Made by a program: the position numbers and the translations under genes
Notes under the pieces: generated by a model
Told to the model about the DNA's origin: nothing
What the model saw: the letters and a program-made list of their open reading frames with translations, nothing else
Databases searched by the model: none
Part shown: positions 35,210 through 44,879 of the stretch, piece by piece
How the letters are laid out: each line of letters begins with the position of its first letter
Position numbering within the stretch: the stretch's first letter is position 1
Source of the DNA: a bacterium
Lineage (GTDB): Bacteria > Planctomycetota > Planctomycetia > Kolteriales > Kolteriaceae
Assembly: GCA_019748235.1 (NCBI GenBank)
Contig: JAIEPU010000225.1
Location: 1 to 48,025 of the forward strand
DNA length: 48,025 nucleotides
Direction of reading: 5' to 3'

Positions 35210-36676
35210 TTATGCCAGCACTTCGCGGATGACTTTACCCTCAACATTCGTGAGGCGACGCTGGATGCCGTTGTGCTCGAACGTCAATTGTTCGTGGTCG
35301 AGCCCAAGTAAGTGAAGAATGGTCGCGTTGAAATCGTAAAGCGGATGAACGTCCTGCACTGCCTTTTGTCCGAGTTCGTCAGTAATTCCATGACTCACGC
35401 CTGGCTTAATCCCCGCGCCGGTAAACCAACTCGTGAACCCGTCTGGATTATGATCGCGTCCCTTGGATCCCTTTTGAAACATCGGCATTCGGCCGAATTC
35501 GGTGCACCAGACGACGAGCGTATCCTTCAACAGTCCTCGCTGTTTCAGGTCGATGATGAGCCCCGCCACCGGTTGATCAAGAATCGCAGCGTGTTTGTCG
35601 TACTGCTCCTTCAGCTTGTTATGCCCATCCCAATTGAGTTCTCCGCCGCTGGCATAGGCACCGTTGAACAGTTGAACGAATCTGACTCCTTTTTCGATCA
35701 GACGACGTGCAAGGATACAATTCCGAGCGAAGGCGGCTTTCGTCGAGTTCGACGCATCATCCGCACCGTAAAGTTTCAAGATATGCGCCGGTTCCGAAGA
35801 GAGGTCACTCACTTCGGGAACACTGAGCTGCATACGGGCGGCGAGTTCATAACTCGCAATCCGGGCGGCGAGCCTACTTTCCCCCTCGTGCTCCGCGAGA
35901 TGCCTTTCATTCATTCTCGCCAGAAGTTCCCGCGCTGCTCGATCCGCCTCAGCCGAGATGCCAGGCGCTGACAGATGCCGTACGGGTTCCTTCGCACTAA
36001 ACGGCGTTCCTTGAAATGCCGCGGGGAGAAATCCCGGTCCCCAATTGTTGGAACCGGCCTGGGGAACGCCGCGCGGATCGGGGATCGCGACGTAAGCCGG
36101 CAGATCGTCGCATTCGCTTCCCAGGGCATAGGTCAGCCACGACCCCAGACTCGGAAAGCCGTCGAGCACAAAGCCAGTCGAAAGAAAATTTTCCGCCGGC
36201 CCATGCGTGTTACTCTTACTGGTGAGCGAGTGAACAAAAGCGATATCGTCGGTCAATTCCGCGAGGTGAGGAATCATATCCGAAACCATTTTGCCGGTTT
36301 GACCACGGGGTCTGAACCCATACTGAGGCCGAGCTAGTTCACCGGCAGGCCCCTGAAACGTGACCGCGGGTCCCCCCTTCAAAGGCATACCGTCATGCTT
36401 GATTAGTTCCGGTTTATAATCCCAGGTCTCAAGCTGACTGACCGCCCCCGCGCAAAAGATGACGAGCACATTCTTCGCCTTCGGAGTGAAGTGCGGAGTG
36501 CGAGCGGCGAAAGGACGGGCCGGATCTATCGCGGGGGATGCAGCGAGTAAGCGATCGTTCGAAAGAAGGTCTGCCAATGCGATCGAACTGAGCGCTGTCC
36601 CCATGTTTCCAAGGAAAGCACGCCGATCCATTAGATGGGATCGAACGGGAGCGATGCTTCGTTCTCGCGCATTCAT
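35210..36676 (-). CDS. DUF1501 exported protein, partner of DUF1549/DUF1553 gene
   Basis: A 488-residue DUF1501 protein with the Tat-like start [19 protein letters not shown] (beginning at residue 16), and family segments [47 protein letters not shown] and [10 protein letters not shown]. The start at 36676 has GGGA about 6 nt upstream and lies 15 nt after the heme/DUF1549 gene stop. It resembles the 5577-6992 protein along its length. Together with the preceding gene it repeats the pair arrangement seen at 5.6-9.9 kb, but here a two-component system follows 100 nt downstream in the same direction. Confidence 0.91.
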   Translation of the reverse strand: MNARERSIAPVRSHLMDRRAFLGNMGTALSSIALADLLSNDRLLAASPAIDPARPFAARTPHFTPKAKNVLVIFCAGAVSQLETWDYKPELIKHDGMPLKGGPAVTFQGPAGELARPQYGFRPRGQTGKMVSDMIPHLAELTDDIAFVHSLTSKSNTHGPAENFLSTGFVLDGFPSLGSWLTYALGSECDDLPAYVAIPDPRGVPQAGSNNWGPGFLPAAFQGTPFSAKEPVRHLSAPGISAEADRAARELLARMNERHLAEHEGESRLAARIASYELAARMQLSVPEVSDLSSEPAHILKLYGADDASNSTKAAFARNCILARRLIEKGVRFVQLFNGAYASGGELNWDGHNKLKEQYDKHAAILDQPVAGLIIDLKQRGLLKDTLVVWCTEFGRMPMFQKGSKGRDHNPDGFTSWFTGAGIKPGVSHGITDELGQKAVQDVHPLYDFNATILHLLGLDHEQLTFEHNGIQRRLTNVEGKVIREVLA

Positions 36677-36691
36677 ACACGTCCCAATCGA

Positions 36692-39496
36692 TTAAGGCCA
36701 GAACAGGAATTCATTACTGTTAAACAGCACGCGGCACAGCGATTCCAATCCATGCTTTTCAATAACAGGTCGCGATTCCTCTAACTCTTGCGCTGTCGGC
36801 GATCGATTCAGCGCTATTTCATAACAACGACGAATCTGGTCATCAGGGAGATGGCCGACCTCTCCTTTCACCCGTGCGGCAAAGGCCGCCGACTCGGCCA
36901 GAGTAAATCGGCTGTTCAAGAGATTGAGCGCCTGAATGGGAGTCGTCGATTCACGTCGACGTTCCGCGCTTTGGCCGCCGTCGGGACAGTCGAACGCTCC
37001 GAACACCGCATCCCGCTCCCGCCTCACCTTGTGGGCGTAGATCATGCGTCGTCGACCTTCACCCTCTGGCACCTCGATGGGCGAAAACCCACTGAGCCCA
37101 CCTCGCTGATTGAACAAATCGAAGCCGGCTCCCCCCATTTTGGGATTCAGCTCACCCGCGACCATCAGCATGGAATCGCGGATGATCTCCGCATCGAGAC
37201 GACGAAGTGGATACCTCCAAAACAATCGATCATCACTATCCTTGGCGAATGCTTCACGGTCGATCTGAGTGGACTGACGGTACGTTGCCGACAGAACGAT
37301 TGTCCGATGCATCGCTTTCAATGACCAATTGCCCCGGACGAGTTCGTTGGCCAGCCAATCCAGAAGCTCGGGATGCGTCGGTGCTGACCCGTTGTTCCCG
37401 AAATCATTGGCCGTCTCCACGAGCCCCGTTCCAAAGTGACCTTGCCAAATTCGATTTGCCATGACGCGGGCCGTCAGCGGATTTTCCTCACTGACGATCC
37501 ACTCCGCCAACGCTCGGCGTCGATCAAGCTCTGGCACATCAGACGGTAATTCCTTTGGATTGAATAGCGTCAATGTCGTCGGCCTGACTTCGTCCTTCGG
37601 TTGCTCGGGATCGCCTCTACTAAGGACACGGATGACATCGGGCTGCCTGAACTTGCCCGCAAATGCAAGCTGGCCGGCACTTGCCTTCTTCACCTTCTCT
37701 TCGATTGACTTTCGCTCCGCGAACAAGTCCATTGCGAGGCGAGCTTCCTCAGGTGGCAAGCCGGCCATGGAGAACTCCGCGGAAGCACTCGCGTTTGGAT
37801 CAAACTTTCTTCGGTCCGATGAATCGGCGACCGCCGTCCAATCGCTTGAATTTGATGCCAATTCGATCAAGTAATCGATCGCCAAGCGATCGCTATATTC
37901 AGCCAGCCGGTCCCGTCCCCAGACGATACGGGTAATCTCCTCTTCTTTCGGGAACTCCAGTTCGATCCAACCTCGACCTTGTTCATTCGACATCCAACTG
38001 CGCGAGTTTCCATACTGTCCATCGTTCACAAAACGGAGTTCATGCCGATCGGCGACCGTCGTATCCCCCGAGGACCTTACCTTTGTTCCGTTCGATACGA
38101 GCGCGACATTCTCACCACGGCTATTGAAGACTTCGAGTTCGTCGATGCAAGGTTCGAGATTATTTGTCGCGTTGATCGTGAATCTGACTTTATTTGCCTT
38201 CAACGGCCCGATTCGGTCATTGTTCTGTCGAGGGTTTACAGGCATTCGCTCGACCCCCGACTTCGCTTTGGGTTCGAGCAAGGCGAGTTCCTGCTCAATC
38301 TGAGCCAGGCGTGGTTTTAAAAGTTCGGCTTGTCTTCTTAGAGCTTCGGCCTCAGGCGAATAAACATCGCGGTCGGCATACTCGACACCCGCCACGAATG
38401 CCTGCATCGAGTAGTAATCCCGCTGGGTGATGGGATCGAACTTATGATCATGGCAACGAGCGCATCCAATCGAAAGTCCGAGAAACGACTGGCCGATATT
38501 GACGACGATCTCGTCCAGCGAATCTTGCCGGGCGAGACGCTTTGAGGGCTCGTCCGCTCCAATTTGTCCTGGCAAAAGAACAGATGCCGTCACGAGAAAA
38601 CCAGTTGCCGCATCCTGCTTTAATGAGTCGCCGATGATCTGCTCACGAATGAACTGATCGTACGGCGTATCACGATTGAGGGCATCAATGACATAGTCAC
38701 GATAAGGCCATGCATTCGGTCGCTCCGTATTCACTTCAAATCCGTGCGTGTCCGCATATCGAACGACATCGAGCCAGTGCTGCGCCCATCGCTCTCCATA
38801 ATGAGGCGAGTCAAGTAATCGATCGACGGCGACCTCATACGCCTCCGCCCGTCGATCGTCCAGAAACTCTCGCATCTGCTCGGGCGTCGGAGGGAGACCG
38901 GTCAAATCGAATGAAACGCGCCGGAACCACGTCGCGCGTTCCGCTTCTGGGGCCGGCCGAAGCCCCTCCTTTTCCAGCTTCGCCAAGATGAAGCGGTCGA
39001 GATCATGGCGAGGCCACTCCACCTGCATCACCTCGGGGATGATGGGCTTGCTAATCGGCTTAAATGACCAATGATCCCGACGGTCCTTAATCGATATTCG
39101 ATCCACCCCGTCCGGCCATGAAGCTCCCTCATCAATCCAACGACTGATGATTGCGATCTCCTCTCCCGTAAGCTTTTCACCTGCGGGAGGCATCAAAAGA
39201 TCGCTTTCCGTTCCCGCAATGAAATGAACAAGCGGACTTTCTTTCGCTTTTCCAGGAATAATAGAAGGAGCGTAGGCATCGCCTCCCTTGAAGGCTTCCG
39301 ATTTCACGTCGAGCCGAAATCCAGACTTCTGCTTCGATGCGCTATGACAGGCATAGCAGTGCTTTTCGAAAATCGGACGGACATCTTTGACGAAATCGAT
39401 CGGATTCGCGCTCACGCCTTCCGCAAGCAGAGCAACGGCGGCGATCACCAGTAACATTCGGCAAGGAGTCGAATAGCGGTGCATGAATGCTTGCAT
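36692..39496 (-). CDS. PSCyt1 heme / DUF1549 / DUF1553 protein
   Basis: A 934-residue exported heme protein of the same kind as the 7004-9868 gene. From the ATG at 39496: a hydrophobic signal segment (14-30), heme motif CYACH (C47, C50, H51), a methionine-bearing LLMPPAG, DUF1549 with FDLTGLPPTPEQMREFL and HYGERWAQHWLDVVRYADT, the second motif CARCHDHKFDPITQRDYY, and DUF1553 with NPLTARVMANRIWQGHFG. The middle insertion is a galactose-binding-like beta domain (GWIELEFPKEEEITRIVWGRD), which suggests carbohydrate contact. The start is uncertain; a TTG at 39610 and an ATG at 39556 are upstream alternatives without clear ribosome binding sites. DUF1501 follows 15 nt downstream. Confidence 0.91.
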   Translation of the reverse strand: MQAFMHRYSTPCRMLLVIAAVALLAEGVSANPIDFVKDVRPIFEKHCYACHSASKQKSGFRLDVKSEAFKGGDAYAPSIIPGKAKESPLVHFIAGTESDLLMPPAGEKLTGEEIAIISRWIDEGASWPDGVDRISIKDRRDHWSFKPISKPIIPEVMQVEWPRHDLDRFILAKLEKEGLRPAPEAERATWFRRVSFDLTGLPPTPEQMREFLDDRRAEAYEVAVDRLLDSPHYGERWAQHWLDVVRYADTHGFEVNTERPNAWPYRDYVIDALNRDTPYDQFIREQIIGDSLKQDAATGFLVTASVLLPGQIGADEPSKRLARQDSLDEIVVNIGQSFLGLSIGCARCHDHKFDPITQRDYYSMQAFVAGVEYADRDVYSPEAEALRRQAELLKPRLAQIEQELALLEPKAKSGVERMPVNPRQNNDRIGPLKANKVRFTINATNNLEPCIDELEVFNSRGENVALVSNGTKVRSSGDTTVADRHELRFVNDGQYGNSRSWMSNEQGRGWIELEFPKEEEITRIVWGRDRLAEYSDRLAIDYLIELASNSSDWTAVADSSDRRKFDPNASASAEFSMAGLPPEEARLAMDLFAERKSIEEKVKKASAGQLAFAGKFRQPDVIRVLSRGDPEQPKDEVRPTTLTLFNPKELPSDVPELDRRRALAEWIVSEENPLTARVMANRIWQGHFGTGLVETANDFGNNGSAPTHPELLDWLANELVRGNWSLKAMHRTIVLSATYRQSTQIDREAFAKDSDDRLFWRYPLRRLDAEIIRDSMLMVAGELNPKMGGAGFDLFNQRGGLSGFSPIEVPEGEGRRRMIYAHKVRRERDAVFGAFDCPDGGQSAERRRESTTPIQALNLLNSRFTLAESAAFAARVKGEVGHLPDDQIRRCYEIALNRSPTAQELEESRPVIEKHGLESLCRVLFNSNEFLFWP

Positions 39497-39824
39497 GGGC
39501 GCGAGTGCCCCGCGGGAGAGGTAGCTTCTAGCTCTGTCGTTCTCTATGGCCGACATCGTGAAGAAAATCCAGCGACTATCTTTACGGGCGACTTGCCCAA
39601 GCATCTGCAAGACGTGAATCCCTAATCAAACGCACGATCCAGGTTACGTTGTTCATTTCCAAATCTCAATCGCAATCGACTAGAGCCAGACCATAAGTTC
39701 GGAATGAGAGTGATGGCGCAGCATCCATCAGAAAACGGATTGCTCTTCAGTTGTTATGCCCGGACAATGTCGTTTTCGATCACATGCAAAAGAAGCACCA
39801 GGAACGTCGAAGGGGGCTCATTCT
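39497..39824. other. Divergent intergenic region ahead of the L-galactose-type cluster
   Basis: These 328 bases separate the divergent heme/DUF1549 gene and the sugar-acid cluster, so promoters for both must lie here. I see no convincing -35/-10 pair, operator palindrome or gene. AGGGGG at 39811-39816 is the likely ribosome binding site of the first cluster gene. Confidence 0.35.
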
Positions 39825-41333
39825 GTGTCGCCAATGTCCCATCTATGTCGCCGGAATCCTCCCATCCCGTCGAACCTTCATGTGAGAATCTTTTTTTCGG
39901 TTATCGCGTTCCTGGTATTCGGCGGGACCCAGCTCTCTGCGGAGTCTACTGTTCGAGACATCGGCTCTCGCTGGGAACTCTTCGTCGATCGTTTTCTCAT
40001 TGACTCGTCGAACGGCGTCGAATTGAAGTTGAACAGACCCGAACGGCGCGAGGTAGTTCTGGTCACCGATGCTCCCTGGGAAGATTCCGAAGCCGCATAC
40101 TACAGCATCATTCAAGACGGAGACAAGGTTCGCATCTATTACCGCGGCGCGTGCCCCAAAAGTGACCTCTCTCATGATCAAGTGACCTGCGTCGCCGAAA
40201 GTGCCGATGGAATTCATTTCACCCGTCCAAATCTCGGCCTGATCGAAGTCAAAGGGTCGAAGGAGAACAACATCATCTGGCTCGGAATTGAATCCCACAA
40301 CTTCGCGCCGTTTCTGGATAAGAACCCGAACTGCAGGCCGGAAGAAAAGTACAAAGCTCTTGGCGGCATCGCTCACCCCGGAAAGAATTGGCTGGGTGAG
40401 GACGTCAAAGCGGGCCTGTATGCCTTTACCTCAGCCGATGGAATTCATTGGAAAAAACTTCGCAACGAGCCCGTGATCACGGACGGCGCATTCGATTCCC
40501 TCAACATCGCATTCTGGGATGCTCCCCGAAATCAATACGTCTGTTACAGCCGAACCTTCACCGGAGGCGTCCGGACGGCTCAAAGTTCTACGTCGCCAGA
40601 CTTCGTAACGTGGAGCAAGGGGCGGCCCAACCAATACAAAGAGGGAGTTCCCCTCGAACATTTCTACACCACTTCAACGATTCCCTGCCCCGGTGCCGAG
40701 CATCTGTTCGTTGCGTTTCCGAAGCGATTCATTCCAGACCGCAAGAAGGTCACGCAGCACAATGACGTCGGGGTGTCCGATTCGGTTTTCATGTCGAGCC
40801 GAGACGGTATTCACTGGGATCGCCCATTCTTAGAGGCATGGGTTCGGCCGGGACTCGATGAAAGAAACTGGACCGACCGGAACAACATGACCGCGTACGG
40901 CGTCGCGGAAGTCATCCCTGGCGAATGGTCTTTCTACATCAGCGAGCACTATCGTTGGCCGGACAATCGACTCCGTCGTCTATCTTTACCCCGCCACCGA
41001 TTCGCCTCCGCACATGCCGACGCGAAAGGGGGCGAATTCACCACCCCCCCGATTTTTTTCCAAGGAGAGGCGCTTCATCTGAATTATTCGACCTCTGCCG
41101 CCGGGCATATCCAAATCGAGCTTCTTGACGAGAAGGGGAGCCCGATGGCCGGATTCAATCGCGAATCATTCAACCCTCAGTTCGGAGACGAACTGGATGC
41201 GATCGCCACTTGGAAGGGTGAGTCGGATCTTTCCAAACTCTCAGGCAAGGCGATTCGGCTACATGTTTTCCTGCACGATGCCGATCTGTACGCCATTCGT
41301 TTCGGCAGCAAGGACTCGTCGAGTCAACCGTAA
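39825..41333 (+). CDS. Five-bladed beta-propeller glycoside hydrolase-like exported protein
   Basis: A 502-residue protein with a signal peptide (VRIFFSVIAFLVFGGTQLSA) and a propeller of the GH43/GH32/GH117 fold type. Repeated strand motifs are ESADGIHFTRPN, TSADGIHWKKL and SSRDGIHWDRP. A C-terminal beta-sandwich (LHLNYSTSAAGHIQIELLDEKG) resembles the extra domain of GH32-like enzymes. I chose GTG 39825 because AGGGGG lies 8 nt upstream; an ATG at 39834 has none. It heads a plus-strand run of seven genes with gaps of 54 nt or less, so it may release the sugar that the cluster degrades. GH117, also a five-bladed propeller, acts on 3,6-anhydro-L-galactose; the link is suggestive only. The real substrate is unknown. 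Confidence 0.78.
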   Translation: MSPMSHLCRRNPPIPSNLHVRIFFSVIAFLVFGGTQLSAESTVRDIGSRWELFVDRFLIDSSNGVELKLNRPERREVVLVTDAPWEDSEAAYYSIIQDGDKVRIYYRGACPKSDLSHDQVTCVAESADGIHFTRPNLGLIEVKGSKENNIIWLGIESHNFAPFLDKNPNCRPEEKYKALGGIAHPGKNWLGEDVKAGLYAFTSADGIHWKKLRNEPVITDGAFDSLNIAFWDAPRNQYVCYSRTFTGGVRTAQSSTSPDFVTWSKGRPNQYKEGVPLEHFYTTSTIPCPGAEHLFVAFPKRFIPDRKKVTQHNDVGVSDSVFMSSRDGIHWDRPFLEAWVRPGLDERNWTDRNNMTAYGVAEVIPGEWSFYISEHYRWPDNRLRRLSLPRHRFASAHADAKGGEFTTPPIFFQGEALHLNYSTSAAGHIQIELLDEKGSPMAGFNRESFNPQFGDELDAIATWKGESDLSKLSGKAIRLHVFLHDADLYAIRFGSKDSSSQP

Positions 41334-41387
41334 TATCCTAGTTTCATTCGAAACGAGTTTGAGTCAGCTAGTTGAACCAGGACATCC

Positions 41388-42638
41388 ATGCTCACATTAG
41401 AACGGTTTTCTTTCGGCGTCGGCGATCGGTTCGCTCACCAGGCGAAGGCACAGCTCCGCGCTTTTCAGTTGTTATCGCTCGAGGGTGTTGAAGTAGTTCC
41501 CGTTTGGAACAAGTCGAATCGCGAGCACACTTTCATCGGGTCAGAACCGCAAAGCGTCATGGATGCCGCCCATTCGGCCGTGAAAGAACTCGGTTGGAAC
41601 AAGGGTTGGCATATCGACGCGGATCATATCCGAATCGAAACCGTGGACCGCTTCATCCCTTGCTCCGATTTTTTCACGATTGACGTCGCGGACTCGATCG
41701 GCCAGCCTGCTTCCAAACGAGACGTTCAAGCATTTGTTGACCGTCACTCAGAGCTGGTGGGCAAAGTGACCATACCTGGAATTGAAGAGCCGCTTTCGAT
41801 CACAGCGGATGAGTTGCTCCGTGTTGCCCAAAAGTATCTCCTTGCCGTTCAGGATGCCGGCAAGATCTACCGTCACATCATCACGGCCAAGGGAGAGGGG
41901 AACATCATCCCGGAAGTCTCCATGGATGAGACCGATACGCCGCAAACGCCGCCGGAACTCCTCATCATTCTTGCGGCCCTCGCGGATGAGAAGGTTCCGC
42001 TCCAAACCATTGCTCCAAAGTTCACCGGACGATTCAACAAAGGGGTTGACTACGTCGGAGATCTCCGGCAGTTCGAAAGGGAGTTCAATGACGATCTGGC
42101 CGTCATTTCCCTTGCGATCAAGCACTACGGATTACCCGCGAATTTGAAGCTCAGCGTTCACAGTGGAAGCGATAAGTTCTCCCTCTATCCGATCATTCGA
42201 CGAGCCCTTGAGCGTACGGGTGCTGGTCTCCATCTGAAGACCGCCGGCACAACTTGGCTGGAAGAGTTGATCGGGCTTGCCGAAGCGGAAGGAGACGGAC
42301 TGACGCTTGCGAAAGAGATCTATGCCTATTCGCTCGCTCATGTCGACGAGCTGTCGGCACCTTACGCGAGCGTGATCGATATTGATCGCTCCAAACTTCC
42401 CAGCTCTGGCGAAGTGAATAGCTGGACAGGTGCTCGATTCGCGAATACTCTCCGCCACATTCCGAGCCATCCCGAATTCAACCCGCACCTCCGTCAGCTC
42501 CTCCATGTCTCATTCAAGATCGCGGCGAAGGAAGGAAGCCGATACACGGATTTGCTTGAAAACAACGAAGCAATCGTCGCCAAGCAAGTGACGGAGAACA
42601 TATTCGAGCGACATATGCGACCCCTATTTCTCGCATAA
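41388..42638 (+). CDS. uxaE: Tagaturonate epimerase-like protein (UxaE family)
   Basis: A 416-residue protein matching what I know of the UxaE family, which interconverts D-tagaturonate and D-fructuronate. Diagnostic segments are EVSMDETDTPQTPPELL (near residues 180-196), IAPKFTGRFNKGVDYVGD and LSVHSGSDKFSLYP, plus an N-terminal GVGDRFAHQAKAQL. AGGA lies 5 nt before the ATG. In Thermotoga and other bacteria this enzyme replaces the reduction of tagaturonate through altronate. Here it shares a run with lactonase, aldose dehydrogenase and zinc alcohol dehydrogenase genes that together would make tagaturonate. The identification is by motif recognition, not alignment. Confidence 0.85.
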   Translation: MLTLERFSFGVGDRFAHQAKAQLRAFQLLSLEGVEVVPVWNKSNREHTFIGSEPQSVMDAAHSAVKELGWNKGWHIDADHIRIETVDRFIPCSDFFTIDVADSIGQPASKRDVQAFVDRHSELVGKVTIPGIEEPLSITADELLRVAQKYLLAVQDAGKIYRHIITAKGEGNIIPEVSMDETDTPQTPPELLIILAALADEKVPLQTIAPKFTGRFNKGVDYVGDLRQFEREFNDDLAVISLAIKHYGLPANLKLSVHSGSDKFSLYPIIRRALERTGAGLHLKTAGTTWLEELIGLAEAEGDGLTLAKEIYAYSLAHVDELSAPYASVIDIDRSKLPSSGEVNSWTGARFANTLRHIPSHPEFNPHLRQLLHVSFKIAAKEGSRYTDLLENNEAIVAKQVTENIFERHMRPLFLA

Positions 42639-42670
42639 AGTTTGAAACCCAGAGGAGACTCTCTTCATCC

Positions 42671-43486
42671 ATGAAGTGTGCCGTCACAATTTGTCTGGTG
42701 CCGGAAGCAAGAGGGGGCCCGTTCGTGTACCATGAAGGGCTTTCGGATGGTTGCGCACGTGCGTCCGCCCTAGGCTTCGATGCCGTAGAGATTTTCCCCC
42801 CTTCCGCGGACGCCGTCTCCGTTGAAGAACTTCAAGTGCTCTTAAAGAAATATCGCCTGAAGATCGCGGCTTTTGGAACGGGAGCAGGATGGTTGCGGCA
42901 GCAGCTTTCCCTCACGTCGATTGATCCATCGATCAGACGAAAGGCCGTCCAATTCATCCGGAACATGATTGACCTGGCCGCTCAGTTTAAAGCAACCGCG
43001 ATCATCGGCTCCATGCAGGGAAGAATAGAACCAGGGACGGAACGCGACATCGCTCTCACGCGGCTTGCCGATGGATTGAGAGAGCTCTCCGTCCATGCGA
43101 AATCGAAGAAGCAGTTCCTCTTGTACGAGCCCCTCAATCGCTACGAAACAAATGTGTTTCATCGATTGGAAGATACCGCGCAGTGGCTACGCGAGAACAA
43201 ACTGAGCAACGTGAAGATTCTGGCTGACCTATTCCACATGAACATTGAGGAATCTGACCTGCCGAAGGCTATCCGTGCGGCTGGAGCCGCGATCGGTCAC
43301 GTCCATTTCGCTGACTCAAATCGCCGCGCCGTCGGAATGGGGCACACTCGCATGAAGCCCATCATCGCAGCCCTTGAGGAGATAAATTATCGCGGCTACC
43401 TCTCGGCAGAGATCTTTCCTTTTCCAGATAGTGACCATGCCGCAACCCAGACGATCAAGAGTTTTAAACGATTGACTTCGCACTAA
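42671..43486 (+). CDS. Sugar isomerase/epimerase-like TIM-barrel protein
   Basis: A 271-residue protein of the xylose isomerase-like TIM-barrel superfamily (AP endonuclease 2 fold). Strand-end motifs include ALGFDAVEIFPPSAD, FLLYEPLNRYETNVFH (the metal-binding Glu), KILADLFHMNIEE, IGHVHFADSNRRAVGMGH and YLSAEIFPFPD, giving the usual Glu/Asp/His/Glu metal site of hydroxypyruvate isomerase or ketose 3-epimerase relatives. It is third in the sugar-acid cluster. Its reaction is not fixed by sequence: a ketose or uronate epimerisation is likely, and an L-galactose/L-tagatose step is possible. Confidence 0.85.
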   Translation: MKCAVTICLVPEARGGPFVYHEGLSDGCARASALGFDAVEIFPPSADAVSVEELQVLLKKYRLKIAAFGTGAGWLRQQLSLTSIDPSIRRKAVQFIRNMIDLAAQFKATAIIGSMQGRIEPGTERDIALTRLADGLRELSVHAKSKKQFLLYEPLNRYETNVFHRLEDTAQWLRENKLSNVKILADLFHMNIEESDLPKAIRAAGAAIGHVHFADSNRRAVGMGHTRMKPIIAALEEINYRGYLSAEIFPFPDSDHAATQTIKSFKRLTSH

Positions 43487-43536
43487 CTCGGTTCGGCATT
43501 CGATGGAAGCGAGTCATCTCAAGGATTAGTTATCTC

Positions 43537-43983
43537 ATGCTCAAGACGACACTCCTACACCCGGACATTCTTCATGCTGTTAGCCGATGCGGCCATCATG
43601 CGAGGATTCTGATTGCGGATGGAAACTATCCCGCGTCATCGAAAAAAGGAGCAAACGCCGTTGTCGTTCCCCTACAACTCATGCCCGGAGTTCCAACCGT
43701 CGCTCAAGTCTTCCGAGCTCTGCTCACTGCCATCCCCGTTGACTTCGTCAACACCATGGGGATTGATCCCACCGATTCCTATGCCTCCGAGGGGGATCCC
43801 CCGGTTTGGAGTGAGTTCCGCTCGATCCTGACCGAGACGGGGTCAGAGATTAACCTCGAGCCGATCATCAAGTGGGACTTTTATAAAGCAGTCGAATCGT
43901 CTGATCACGTGCTGACGATTCAGACCGCGGACCAAGCCCTCTGGGCGAACTTGCTACTCACCGTTGGCTGCCGTCAGCCCTAA
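43537..43983 (+). CDS. RbsD/FucU-type sugar mutarotase
   Basis: A 148-residue protein of the RbsD/FucU family, which speeds the alpha/beta (or pyranose/furanose) interconversion of sugars. The start LLHPDILHAVSRCGHHARI then LIADGNYP carries the family's conserved His (H20) and Asp (D28). The late segment TIQTADQALWANLLLTVG holds the conserved binding residues. L-fucose is 6-deoxy-L-galactose, so a FucU-like enzyme fits L-galactose as substrate. It stands before the lactonase and dehydrogenase genes, where a mutarotase would supply the right anomer to the dehydrogenase. Confidence 0.87.
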   Translation: MLKTTLLHPDILHAVSRCGHHARILIADGNYPASSKKGANAVVVPLQLMPGVPTVAQVFRALLTAIPVDFVNTMGIDPTDSYASEGDPPVWSEFRSILTETGSEINLEPIIKWDFYKAVESSDHVLTIQTADQALWANLLLTVGCRQP

Positions 43984-44026
43984 GGGATGAGTGAGCGGCA
44001 AAGAGAAGATCAAAAAGGTGTATGCG

Positions 44027-44863
44027 ATGCGAATCGATTCCCACCAGCACTTTTGGACGTATGTCCCCTCGGAATACGGCTGGATGAAACCTGATTGGCC
44101 CATTCGTAAGGATTACTTGCCAGAGGATCTTTTGCGGGAATTCGAACCCTGCAACCTTGACGGCTGTATTGCGGTGCAAGCCCGTCAGACACTTGAAGAA
44201 TCTCGCTGGCTTCTTGAACTCGCGGATCATCATCCCGTGATCAAAGGGGTGGTTGGTTGGGTAGATCTTCGCGCGGACAACGTCGCTGAGCAACTCGAAC
44301 TGTTTGCTCATCATCCCCGTTTCGTCGGCGTCCGTCACATCGTGCAGGATGAACCCGACAATGACTTCATGTTGGGGAGCGATTTTCAGCGCGGCATCTC
44401 CCATCTCGCTCCGTTGAACCTCGTCTATGACATCCTGGTTTTTCCGTACCAGCTTCCCGCGTCGAACAAATTAGTCAGACAGTTTCCCGACCAGCCCTTT
44501 GTCCTCGATCACATTGCCAAGCCATTCATCAAAGATGGAGTGATCGGTGACTGGAAATATCAAATTCGAGAACTGGCGAAGGCACCGAATGTTTTCTGTA
44601 AGATTTCCGGCATGATCACTGAGGCATCATGGCACACTTGGAAGCCCGAGGATTTTCGCCCCTATCTAGATATCGTCGTTGAAGCATTCGGCATCGATCG
44701 ACTGATGTACGGCTCCGATTGGCCGGTCGCATTGTTGGCCGGCACATACAGGCAGGTTTACGATCTCGCTCATGAATATGTTTCACCCCTTGGAGCGGAT
44801 GCGGAGCGAGCGATCTTCGGAGAAACGGCAGCGCGATTTTATTTGAATCGACGACAGACTTAG
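44027..44863 (+). CDS. COG3618-type lactonase (amidohydrolase), sugar-lactone hydrolase
   Basis: A 278-residue TIM-barrel hydrolase. The first metal motif is DSHQHFW (H6, H8), then VLDHIAKP with H162, and the active-site Asp in GSDWPV (D231). This is the pattern of L-fuconolactonase, L-galactonolactonase and related COG3618 enzymes. I start at ATG 44027, which gives the normal family start MRIDSHQHFW and has AAGG 8 nt upstream; a GTG at 43991 would add 12 residues. The gene follows the mutarotase by 43 nt and precedes the aldo/keto reductase by 16 nt. Its likely role is to hydrolyse the sugar lactone made by that reductase. Confidence 0.88.
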   Translation: MRIDSHQHFWTYVPSEYGWMKPDWPIRKDYLPEDLLREFEPCNLDGCIAVQARQTLEESRWLLELADHHPVIKGVVGWVDLRADNVAEQLELFAHHPRFVGVRHIVQDEPDNDFMLGSDFQRGISHLAPLNLVYDILVFPYQLPASNKLVRQFPDQPFVLDHIAKPFIKDGVIGDWKYQIRELAKAPNVFCKISGMITEASWHTWKPEDFRPYLDIVVEAFGIDRLMYGSDWPVALLAGTYRQVYDLAHEYVSPLGADAERAIFGETAARFYLNRRQT

Positions 44864-44879
44864 CAGTGAGGCGTCTGGA

